Source: Loxodes magnus (Eukaryota > Ciliophora > Karyorelictea > Loxodida > Loxodidae). From it: DNA of 64,000 bases. The notes below the pieces were generated by a model, which saw nothing but the letters and a program-made list of their open reading frames with translations, did no database searches and was not told where the DNA came from. Position 1 is the stretch's first letter; every line of letters begins with the position of its first letter. The stretch is taken from NCBI GenBank assembly GCA_946699065.1, contig CAMPDV010000870.1:62001-126000 (forward strand). Reading direction: 5' to 3'. Positions 12,641-24,200 of this stretch are shown in pieces. Both the position numbers and the translations under genes were made by a program.

Positions 12641-15466
12641 ATAAACATTCGAGAAGAAAGAGTTTTCAAAATAAATGAATAAACCTTTTTAAATAAAGTG
12701 CAAATAAAAAAGATGAAAAAATGGAGTGAATGCTAAATATAAACATTCGAGAAGAAAGAGTTTTCAAAATAAAAAACCTTTTTAAATAAAGTGCAAATAA
12801 AAAAGATGAAATAAATGGAGTGAATGAGAAATATAAACATTCGAGAAGAAAGAGTTTTCAAAATAAATGAATAAACCTTTTTAAATAAAGTGCAAATAAA
12901 AAAAATAAAAAAAATGGAGTCAATGCGAATTATAAACATTCGAGAAGAAAGAGTTTTCAAAATAAAAAATCTTTTTAAATAAAGTGCAAATAAAAAAGAT
13001 GAAAAAATGGAGTCAATGCGAATTATAAACATTTGAGAATAAAGAGTTTTCAAAATAAATGAATAAACCTTTTTAAATAAAGTGCAAATAAAAAAGATAA
13101 AAAAAATGGAGTCAATGAAAAATACTAACATTAGAGAATAACGAGTTTTCAAAATAAATGAATAAACCTTTTTAAATAAAGTGCAAATAAAAAAGATGAA
13201 ATAAATGGAGTGAATGAGAAATATAAACATTCGAGAAAAAAGAGTTTTCAAAATAAATGAATAAACCTTTTTAAATAAAGTGCAAATAAAAAAGATGAAA
13301 AAAATGGAGTGAATGCTTTATATAAACATTCGAGAAGAAAGAGTTTTCAAAATAAATGAATAAACCTTTTTAAATAAAGTGCAAATAAAAAAGATGAAAA
13401 AATGGAGTCAATGCGAAAGTGATAAACATTCGAGAAGAAAGAGTTTTCAAAATAAATGAATAAACCTTTTTAAATAAAGTGCAAATAAAAAAGATGAAAA
13501 AATTGAGTCAATGCGAAAGTGATAAACATTCGAGAAGAAAGAGTTTTCAAAATAAATGAATAAACCTTTTTAAATAAAGTGCAAATAAAAAAGATGAAAA
13601 AATGGAGTCAATGCGAATTATAAACATTTGAGAAGAAAGAGTTTTCAAAATAAATGAATAAACCTTTTTAAATAAAGTGCAAATAAAAAAGATAAAAAAA
13701 ATGGAGTCAATGAAAAATACTAACATTCGAGAATAACGAGTTTTCAAAATAAAAAACCTTTTTAAATAAAGTGCAAATAAAAAAGATGAAATAAATGGAG
13801 TGAATGAGAAATACTAACATTCGAGAATAACGAGTTTTCAAAATAAATGAATAAACCTTTTTAAATAAAGTGCAAATAAAAAAGATGAAATAAATGGAGT
13901 GAATGAGAAATATAAACATTCGAGAAAAAAGAGTTTTCAAAATAAATGAATAAACCTTTTTAAATAAGGTGCATTTAAAAAAATAAAAAAAATGTAGTGA
14001 ATGCTAAATATAAACATTTGAGAAGAAAGAGTTTTCAAAATAAATGAATAAACCTTTTTAAATAAAGTGCAAATAAAAAAGATGAAAAAAATGGAGTCAA
14101 TGCGAAAGTGATAAACATTCGAGAAGAAAGAGTATTCAAAATAAATGAATAAACCTTTTTAAATAAGGTGCATTTAAAAAAATAAAAAAAATGTAGTGAA
14201 TGCTAAATATAAACATTTGAGAAGAAAGAGTTTTCAAAATAAATGAATAAACCTTTTTAAATAAAGTGCAAATAAAAAAGATAAAAAAAGAGGAGTCAAT
14301 GAAAAATACTTACATTCGAAAAGAAAGAGTATTCAAAATAAATGAATAAACCTTTTTAAATAAAGTGCAAATAAAAAAGATGAAATAAATGGAGTCAATG
14401 CGAAAGTGATAAACATTCGAGAAGAAAGAGTTTTCAAAATAAATGAATAAACCTTTTTAAATAAAGTGCAAATAAAAAAGATGAAAAAATGGAGTGAATG
14501 CTAAATATAAACATTCGAGAAGAAAGAGTTTTCAAAATAAAAAACCTTTTTAAATAAAGTGCAAATAAAAAAGATGAAATAAATGGAGTGAATGAGAAAT
14601 ATAAACATTCGAGAAGAAAGAGTTTTCAAAATAAATGAATAAACCTTTTTAAATAAAGTGCAAATAAAAAAGATAAAAAAAGAGGAGTCAATGAAAAATA
14701 CTAACATTCGAGAAGAAAGAGTTTTCAAAATAAATGAATAAACCTTTTTAAATAAAGTGCAAATAAAAAAGATGAAAAAATGGAGTCAATGCGAATTATA
14801 AACATTTGAGAATAAAGAGTTTTCAAAATAAATGAATAAACCTTTTTAAATAAAGTGCAAATAAAAAAGATAAAAAAAATGGAGTCAATGAAAAATACTA
14901 ACATTAGAGAATAACGAGTTTTCAAAATAAATGAATAAACCTTTTTAAATAAAGTGCAAATAAAAAAGATGAAATAAATGGAGTGAATGAGAAATATAAA
15001 CATTCGAGAAAAAAGAGTTTTCAAAATAAATGAATAAACCTTTTTAAATAAAGTGCAAATAAAAAAGATGAAAAAATGGAGTCAATGCGAAAGTGATAAA
15101 CATTCGAGAAGAAAGAGTTTTCAAAATGAATAAACCTTTTTAAATAAAGTGCAAATAAAAAAGATGAAAAAATGGAGTGAATGCTAAATATAAACATTCG
15201 AGAAGAAAGAGTTTTCAAAATAAATGAATAAACCTTTTTAAATAAAGTGCAAATAAAAAAGATGAAAAAATGGAGTGAATGCTAAATATAAACATTCGAG
15301 AAGAAAGAGTTTTCAAAATAAATGAATAAACCTTTTTAAATAAAGTGCAAATAAAAAGATGAAATAAATGGAGTGAATGAAAAATATAAACATTCGAGAA
15401 GAAAGAGTTTTCAAAATAAATGAATAAACCTTTTTAAATAAAGTGCAAATAAAAAAGATGAAAAAA
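12641..15466 (+). repeat. 2,745 bp tandem duplication, copy 2
   Basis: Second copy of the unit at 9896-12640, directly abutting it. The identity continues about 80 bp beyond one unit length and stops at 15467, where AAATTGAGTC replaces AAATGGAGTG. Beyond it lies a short run of 96 bp monomers (about 15490-15720) that combine the 5 bp core deletion with the 2 bp longer CGAAAGTGATAAAC box. Confidence 0.95.
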
Positions 15467-16755
15467 ATTGAGTCAATGCGAAAGTGATAAACATTCGAGA
15501 AGAAAGAGTTTTCAAAATAAAAAACCTTTTTAAATAAAGTGCAAATAAAAAAGATGAAAAAAATGGAGTGAATGCGAAAGTGATAAACATTCGAGAAGAA
15601 AGAGTTTTCAAAATAAAAAACCTTTTTAAATAAAGTGCAAATAAAAAAGATGAAAAAAATGGAGTGAATGCGAAAGTGATAAACATTCGAGAAGAAAGAG
15701 TTTTCAAAATAAAAAACCTTTTTAAATAAAGTGCAAATAAAAAAGATGAAATAAATGGAGTGAATGAGAAATATAAACATTCGAGAAGAAAGAGTTTTCA
15801 AAATAAATGAATAAACCTTTTTAAATAAAGTGCAAATAAAAAAGATGAAAAAATGGAGTGAATGCGAAAGTGATAAACATTCGAGAAGAAAGAGTTTTCA
15901 AAATAAATGAATAAACCTTTTTAAATAAAGTGCAAATAAAAAGATGAAAAAAATGGAGTCAATGAAAAATACTAACATTTGAGAAGAAAGAGTTTTCAAA
16001 ATAAATGAATAAACCTTTTTAAATAAAGTGCAAATAAAAAAGATGAAAAAATGGAGTGAATGAGAAATACTAACATTCGAGAATAACGAGTTTTCAAAAT
16101 AAATGAATAAACCTTTTTAAATAAAGTGCAAATAAAAAAGATGAAATAAATGGAGTGAATGAGAAATATAAACATTCGAGAAAAAAGAGTTTTCAAAATA
16201 AATGAATAAACCTTTTTAAATAAGGTGCATTTAAAAAAATAAAAAAAATGTAGTGAATGCTAAATATAAACATTTGAGAAGAAAGAGTTTTCAAAATAAA
16301 TGAATAAACCTTTTTAAATAAAGTGCAAATAAAAAAGATGAAAAAAATGGAGTCAATGCGAAAGTGATAAACATTCGAGAAGAAAGAGTATTCAAAATAA
16401 ATGAATAAACCTTTTTAAATAAAGTGCAAATAAAAAAGATGAAATAAATGGAGTGAATGAGAAATATAAACATTCGAGAATAAAGAGTTTTCAAAATAAA
16501 TGAATAAACCTTTTTAAATAAAGTGCAAATAAAAAGATGAAAAAAATGGAGTCAATGAAAAATACTAACATTCGAGAATAACGAGTTTTCAAAATAAATG
16601 AATAAACCTTTTTAAATAAAGTGCAAATAAAAAAGATGAAATAAATGGAGTGAATGAGAAATACTAACATTCGAGAATAACGAGTTTTCAAAATAAATGA
16701 ATAAACCTTTTTAAATAAAGTGCAAATAAAAAAGATAAAAAAAATGGAGTGAATG

Positions 16756-16774
16756 CGATTGTAAAGTAATAATC
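16756..16774 (+). repeat. Rare 7 bp longer variable box, copy 3 of 3
   Basis: Same box as at 5539, with the same 1 bp deleted core just downstream. The flanking monomers (about 16.47-17.1 kb) resemble those at about 5.26-5.9 kb with changes, so this is probably a more diverged copy of the same HOR segment, about 11.2 kb away. Confidence 0.85.
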
Positions 16775-17239
16775 ATTCGAGAAGAAAGAGTTTTCAAATA
16801 AATGAATAAACCTTTTTAAATAAAGTGCAAATAAAAAAGATGAAAAAAATGGAGTCAATGCGAATTATAAACATTTGAGAAGAAAGAGTTTTCAAAATAA
16901 ATGAATAAACCTTTTTAAATAAAGTGCAAATAAAAAAGATGAAATAAATGGAGTGAATGAGAAATATAAACATTCGAGAAAAAAGAGTTTTCAAAATAAA
17001 TGAATAAACCTTTTTAAATAAGGTGCATTTAAAAAAATAAAAAAAATGGAGTGAATGCTAAATATAAACATTTGAGAAGAAAGAGTTTTCAAAATAAATG
17101 AATAAACCTTTTTAAATAAAGTGCAAATAAAAAAGATGAAAAAATGGAGTGAATGCTAAATATAAACATTCGAGAAGAAAGAGTTTTCAAAATAAATGAA
17201 TAAACCTTTTTAAATAAAGTGCAAATAAAAAAGATAAAA

Positions 17240-19500
17240 AAAATGGAGTCAATGAAAAATACTAACATTTGAGAAGAAAGAGTTTTCAAAATAAATGAAT
17301 AAACCTTTTTAAATAAAGTGCAAATAAAAAGATGAAAAAAATGGAGTCAATGAAAAAGTGATAAACATTTGAGAAGAAAGAGTTTTCAAAATAAAAAACC
17401 TTTTTAAATAAAGTGCAAATAAAAAAGATGAAAAAAATGGAGTCAATGAAAAATACTAACATTCGAGAATAACGAGTTTTCAAAATAAAAAACCTTTTTA
17501 AATAAAGTGCAAATAAAAAAGATGAAATAAATGGAGTGAATGAGAAATACTAACATTTGAGAAGAAAGAGTTTTCAAAATAAATGAATAAACCTTTTTAA
17601 ATAAAGTGCAAATAAAAAAGATGAAATAAATGGAGTGAATGAGAAATATAAACATTCGAGAAAAAAGAGTTTTCAAAATAAATGAATAAACCTTTTTAAA
17701 TAAAGTGCAAATAAAAAAGATGAAATAAATGGAGTGAATGAGAAATATAAACATTCGAGAAGAAAGAGTTTTCAAAATAAATGAATAAACCTTTTTAAAT
17801 AAAGTGCAAATAAAAAAAATAAAAAAAATGGAGTCAATGAAAAATACTAACATTCGAGAAGAAAGAGTTTTCAAAATAAATGAATAAACCTTTTTAAATA
17901 AGGTGCATTTAAAAAAATAAAAAAAATGTAGTGAATGCTAAATATAAACATTTGAGAAGAAAGAGTTTTCAAAATAAATGAATAAACCTTTTTAAATAAA
18001 GTGCAAATAAAAAAGATGAAAAAAATGGAGTCAATGCGAAAGTGATAAACATTCGAGAAGAAAGAGTATTCAAAATAAATGAATAAACCTTTTTAAATAA
18101 AGTGCAAATAAAAAAGATGAAATAAATGGAGTCAATGCAAAAGTGATAAACATTCGAGAAGAAAGAGTTTTCAAAATAAATGAATAAACCTTTTTAAATA
18201 AAGTGCAAATAAAAAAGATGAAAAAATGGAGTGAATGCTAAATATAAACATTCGAGAAGAAAGAGTTTTCAAAATAAAAAACCTTTTTAAATAAAGTGCA
18301 AATAAAAAAGATGAAATAAATGGAGTGAATGAGAAATATAAACATTCGAGAAGAAAGAGTTTTCAAAATAAATGAATAAACCTTTTTAAATAAAGTGCAA
18401 ATAAAAAAAATAAAAAAAATGGAGTCAATGAAAAATACTAACATTCGAGAAGAAAGAGTTTTCAAAATAAATGAATAAACCTTTTTAAATAAAGTGCAAA
18501 TAAAAAAGATGAAAAAATGGAGTGAATGCTAAATATAAACATTCGAGAAGAAAGAGTTTTCAAAATAAATGAATAAACCTTTTTAAATAAAGTGCAAATA
18601 AAAAAGATAAAAAAAATGGAGTCAATGAAAAATACTAACATTCGAGAATAACGAGTTTTCAAAATAAATGAATAAACCTTTTTAAATAAAGTGCAAATAA
18701 AAAAGATGAAATAAATGGAGTGAATGAGAAATACTAACATTTGAGAAGAAAGAGTTTTCAAAATAAATGAATAAACCTTTTTAAATAAAGTGCAAATAAA
18801 AAAGATGAAAAAATGGAGTCAATGCGAAAGTGATAAACATTCGAGAAGAAAGAGTTTTCAAAATAAAAAACCTTTTTAAATAAAGTGCAAATAAAAAAGA
18901 TGAAATAAATGGAGTGAATGAGAAATATAAACATTCGAGAAGAAAGAGTTTTCAAAATAAATGAATAAACCTTTTTAAATAAAGTGCAAATAAAAAAAAT
19001 AAAAAAAATGGAGTGAATGAGAAAGTGATAAACATTCGAGAAGAAAGAGTTTTCAAAATAAATGAATAAACCTTTTTAAATAAAGTGCAAATAAAAAAGA
19101 TGAAATAAATGGAGTGAATGAGAAATATAAACATTCGAGAAGAAAGAGTTTTCAAAATAAATGAATAAACCTTTTTAAATAAAGTGCAAATAAAAAAGAT
19201 GAAAAAAATTGAGTCAATGCGAAAGTGATAAACATTCGAGAAGAAAGAGTATTCAAAATAAATGAATAAACCTTTTTAAATAAAGTGCAAATAAAAAAGA
19301 TGAAATAAATGGAGTCAATGCAAAAGTGATAAACATTCGAGAAGAAAGAGTTTTCAAAATAAATGAATAAACCTTTTTAAATAAAGTGCAAATAAAAAAG
19401 ATGAAAAAATGGAGTGAATGAGAAATATAAACATTCGAGAAGAAAGAGTTTTCAAAATAAAAAACCTTTTTAAATAAAGTGCAAATAAAAAAGATGAAAA
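17240..19500 (+). repeat. 2,268 bp HOR, copy 1 (23 monomers)
   Basis: Monomer order from about 17.3 kb repeats at +2,268 bp: 18238, 18462, 18758 and 18952 correspond to 20506, 20730, 21026 and 21220. The linker variants, the 5 bp core deletion and the ATAACGAG monomers agree in order. After about 19.16 kb the offset grows to about 2,659 bp because copy 2 has extra monomers. A GGTGCATTT monomer near 17906 has its partner near 20169. Confidence 0.9.
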
Positions 19501-22210
19501 AATGGAGTGAATGCTAAATATAAACATTCGAGAAGAAAGAGTTTTCAAAATAAATGAATAAACTTTTTAAATAAAGTGCAAATAAAAAGATGAAAAAAAT
19601 GGAGTCAATGAAAAAGTGATAAACATTTGAGAAGAAAGAGTTTTCAAAATAAATGAATAAACCTTTTTAAATAAAGTGCAAATAAAAAAGATAAAAAAAA
19701 TGGAGTCAATGAAAAATACTAACATTCGAGAATAACGAGTTTTCAAAATAAATGAATAAACCTTTTTAAATAAAGTGCAAATAAAAAAGATGAAATAAAT
19801 GGAGTGAATGAGAAATACTAACATTCGAGAATAACGAGTTTTCAAAATAAATGAATAAACCTTTTTAAATAAAGTGCAAATAAAAAAGATGAAATAAATG
19901 GAGTGAATGAGAAATATAAACATTCGAGAAAAAAGAGTTTTCAAAATAAATGAATAAACCTTTTTAAATAAAGTGCAAATAAAAAAGATTAAATAAATGG
20001 AGTGAATGAGAAATATAAACATTCGAGAAGAAAGAGTTTTCAAAATAAATGAATAAACCTTTTTAAATAAAGTGCAAATAAAAAAAATAAAAAAAATGGA
20101 GTCAATGAAAAATACTAACATTCGAGAAGAAAGAGTTTTCAAAATAAATGAATAAACCTTTTTAAATAAGGTGCATTTAAAAAAATAAAAAAAATGTAGT
20201 GAATGCTAAATATAAACATTTGAGAAGAAAGAGTTTTCAAAATAAATGAATAAACCTTTTTAAATAAAGTGCAAATAAAAAAGATGAAAAAAATGGAGTC
20301 AATGCGAAAGTGATAAACATTCGAGAAGAAAGAGTATTCAAAATAAATGAATAAACCTTTTTAAATAAAGTGCAAATAAAAAAGATGAAATAAATGGAGT
20401 CAATGCGAAAGTGATAAACATTCGAGAAGAAAGAGTTTTCAAAATAAATGAATAAACCTTTTTAAATAAAGTGCAAATAAAAAAGATAAAAAAATTGAGT
20501 CAATGCTAAATATAAACATTCGAGAAGAAAGAGTTTTCAAAATAAAAAACCTTTTTAAATAAAGTGCAAATAAAAAAGATGAAATAAATGGAGTGAATGA
20601 GAAATATAAACATTCGAGAAGAAAGAGTTTTCAAAATAAATGAATAAACCTTTTTAAATAAAGTGCAAATAAAAAAAATAAAAAAAATGGAGTCAATGAA
20701 AAATACTAACATTCGAGAAGAAAGAGTTTTCAAAATAAATGAATAAACCTTTTTAAATAAAGTGCAAATAAAAAAGATGAAAAAATGGAGTGAATGCGAA
20801 TTATAAACATTTGAGAAGAAAGAGTTTTCAAAATAAATGAATAAACCTTTTTAAATAAAGTGCAAATAAAAAAGATAAAAAAAATGGAGTCAATGAAAAA
20901 TACTAACATTCGAGAATAACGAGTTTTCAAAATAAATGAATAAACCTTTTTAAATAAAGTGCAAATAAAAAAGATGAAATAAATGGAGTGAATGAGAAAT
21001 ACTAACATTTGAGAAGAAAGAGTTTTCAAAATAAATGAATAAACCTTTTTAAATAAAGTGCAAATAAAAAAGATGAAAAAATGGAGTCAATGCGAAAGTG
21101 ATAAACATTCGAGAAGAAAGAGTTTTCAAAATAAAAAACCTTTTTAAATAAAGTGCAAATAAAAAAGATGAAATAAATGGAGTGAATGAGAAATATAAAC
21201 ATTCGAGAAGAAAGAGTTTTCAAAATAAATGAATAAACCTTTTTAAATAAAGTGCAAATAAAAAAAATAAAAAAAATGGAGTGAATGAGAAAGTGATAAA
21301 CATTCGAGAAGAAAGAGTTTTCAAAATAAATGAATAAACCTTTTTAAATAAAGTGCAAATAAAAAAGATGAAATAAATGGAGTGAATGAGAAATATAAAC
21401 ATTCGAGAAGAAAGAGTTTTCAAAATAAATGAATAAACCTTTTTAAATAAAGTGCAAATAAAAAAGATAAAAAAAATGGAGTCAATGAAAAATACTAACA
21501 TTCGAGAATAACGAGTTTTCAAAATAAAAAACCTTTTTAAATAAAGTGCAAATAAAAAAGATGAAATAAATGGAGTGAATGAGAAATATAAACATTCGAG
21601 AAGAAAGAGTTTTCAAAATAAATGAATAAACCTTTTTAAATAAAGTGCAAATAAAAAAAATAAAAAAAATGGAGTGAATGAGAAAGTGATAAACATTCGA
21701 GAAGAAAGAGTTTTCAAAATAAATGAATAAACCTTTTTAAATAAAGTGCAAATAAAAAAGATGAAATAAATGGAGTGAATGAGAAATACTAACATTCGAG
21801 AATAACGAGTTTTCAAAATAAATGAATAAACCTTTTTAAATAAAGTGCAAATAAAAAAGATGAAAAAAATTGAGTCAATGCGAAAGTGATAAACATTCGA
21901 GAAGAAAGAGTATTCAAAATAAATGAATAAACCTTTTTAAATAAAGTGCAAATAAAAAAGATGAAAAAAATGGAGTCAATGAAAAATACAAACTTTCGAG
22001 AAGAAAGAGTTTTCAAAATAAATGAATAAACCTTTTTAAATAAAGTGCAAATAAAAAAGATGAAAAAATGGAGTGAATGAGAAATATAAACATTCGAGAA
22101 GAAAGAGTTTTCAAAATAAAAAACCTTTTTAAATAAAGTGCAAATAAAAAAGATGAAAAAATGGAGTGAATGCTAAATATAAACATTCGAGAAGAAAGAG
22201 TTTTCAAAAT
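19501..22210 (+). repeat. 2,268 bp HOR, copy 2 with 393 bp internal expansion
   Basis: Second copy of 17240-19500. The monomer group starting at 21220 is repeated at 21613 (+393 bp, four monomers), with the shared pair AATAAAAAAAATGGAGTGAA plus GAGAAAGTGAT. The expansion fully explains the offset change from 2,268 to about 2,659 bp, and the downstream matches resume at 22013 (partner 19354). Near the left edge, around 19560, the core reads AACTTTTTAAATAAAG, one C fewer than normal. Confidence 0.9.
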
Positions 22211-23049
22211 AAATGAATAAACCTTTTTAAATAAAGTGCAAATAAAAAGATGAAAAAAATGGAGTCAATGAAAAATACTAACATTTGAGAAGAAAGAGTT
22301 TTCAAAATAAATGAATAAACCTTTTTAAATAAAGTGCAAATAAAAAAGATGAAAAAATGGAGTCAATGCGAATTATAAACATTTGAGAAGAAAGAGTTTT
22401 CAAAATAAATGAATAAACCTTTTTAAATAAAGTGCAAATAAAAAAGATAAAAAAAATGGAGTCAATGAAAAATACTAACATTCGAGAAGAAAGAGTTTTC
22501 AAAATAAAAAACCTTTTTAAATAAAGTGCAAATAAAAAAGATGAAAAAAATGGAGTGAATGAGAAATACTAACATTCGAGAATAACGAGTTTTCAAAATA
22601 AATGAATAAACCTTTTTAAATAAAGTGCAAATAAAAAAGATGAAATAAATGGAGTGAATGAGAAATATAAACATTCGAGAAAAAAGAGTTTTCAAAATAA
22701 ATGAATAAACCTTTTTAAATAAGGTGCATTTAAAAAAATAAAAAAAATGTAGTGAATGCTAAATATAAACATTTGAGAAGAAAGAGTTTTCAAAATAAAT
22801 GAATAAACCTTTTTAAATAAAGTGCAAATAAAAAAGATGAAAAAAATGGAGTCAATGCGAAAGTGATAAACATTCGAGAAGAAAGAGTATTCAAAATAAA
22901 TGAATAAACCTTTTTAAATAAGGTGCATTTAAAAAAATAAAAAAAATGTAGTGAATGCTAAATATAAACATTTGAGAAGAAAGAGTTTTCAAAATAAATG
23001 AATAAACCTTTTTAAATAAAGTGCAAATAAAAAAGATGAAAAAAATGGA

Positions 23050-24200
23050 GTCAATGCGAAAGTGATAAACATTCGAGAAGAAAGAGTATTCAAAATAAAT
23101 GAATAAACCTTTTTAAATAAAGTGCAAATAAAAAAGATGAAATAAATGGAGTCAATGCGAAAGTGATAAACATTCGAGAAGAAAGAGTTTTCAAAATAAA
23201 TGAATAAACCTTTTTAAATAAAGTGCAAATAAAAAAGATGAAAAAATGGAGTGAATGCTAAATATAAACATTCGAGAAGAAAGAGTTTTCAAAATAAAAA
23301 ACCTTTTTAAATAAAGTGCAAATAAAAAAGATGAAATAAATGGAGTGAATGAGAAATATAAACATTCGAGAAGAAAGAGTTTTCAAAATAAATGAATAAA
23401 CCTTTTTAAATAAAGTGCAAATAAAAAAAATAAAAAAAATGGAGTCAATGCGAATTATAAACATTCGAGAAGAAAGAGTTTTCAAAATAAAAAATCTTTT
23501 TAAATAAAGTGCAAATAAAAAAGATAAAAAAAATGGAGTCAATGAAAAATACTAACATTCGAAAAGAAAGAGTTTTCAAAATAAATGAATAAACCTTTTT
23601 AAATAAAGTGCAAATAAAAAAGATAAAAAAAATGGAGTCAATGCTTTATATAAACATTCGAGAAGAAAGAGTTTTCAAAATAAATGAATAAACCTTTTTA
23701 AATAAAGTGCAAATAAAAAAGATGAAACAATGGAGTCAATGCGAAAGTGATAAACATTCGAGAAGAAAGAGTTTTCAAAATAAAAAATCTTTTTAAATAA
23801 AGTGCAAATAAAAAAGATGAAAAAAATGGAGTCAATGCGAAAGTGATAAACATTCGAGAAGAAAGAGTTTTCAAAATAAAAAACCTTTTTAAATAAAGTG
23901 CAAATAAAAAAGATGAAACAATGGAGTGAATGAGAAATATAAACATTCGAGAAGAAAGAGTTTTCAAAATAAAAAACCTTTTTAAATAAAGTGCAAATAA
24001 AAAAGATGAAAAAATGGAGTCAATGCGAAAGTGATAAACATTCGAGAAGAAAGAGTTTTCAAAATAAATGAATAAACCTTTTTAAATAAAGTGCAAATAA
24101 AAAAGATGAAAAAATGGAGTGAATGAGAAATATAAACATTCGAGAAGAAAGAGTTTTCAAAATAAATGAATAAACCTTTTTAAATAAAGTGCAAATAAAA
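23050..24200 (+). repeat. ~1.15 kb block, copy 1 (repeated at +3,800 bp)
   Basis: Matches 26850-28000 at +3,800 bp: the runs starting at 23258 and 23698 recur at 27058 and 27498. Near 23968 the core is the deleted form, whereas the partner near 27768 is full length, which shifts the rest of the match by 5 bp. Differences include GATA versus GATC in the linker near 23625/27422. The copies diverge at about 24.2 and 28.0 kb. Confidence 0.85.

Noticed and set aside
19567-20142. Longest minus-strand open frame (191 codons), resembling a repetitive phenylalanine-rich membrane protein
   Set aside because: It is satellite read antisense: the 33-residue pattern equals the 99 bp monomer, and dozens of similar frames start and stop with monomer-length changes. 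There is no unique sequence, no promoter context and no domain.
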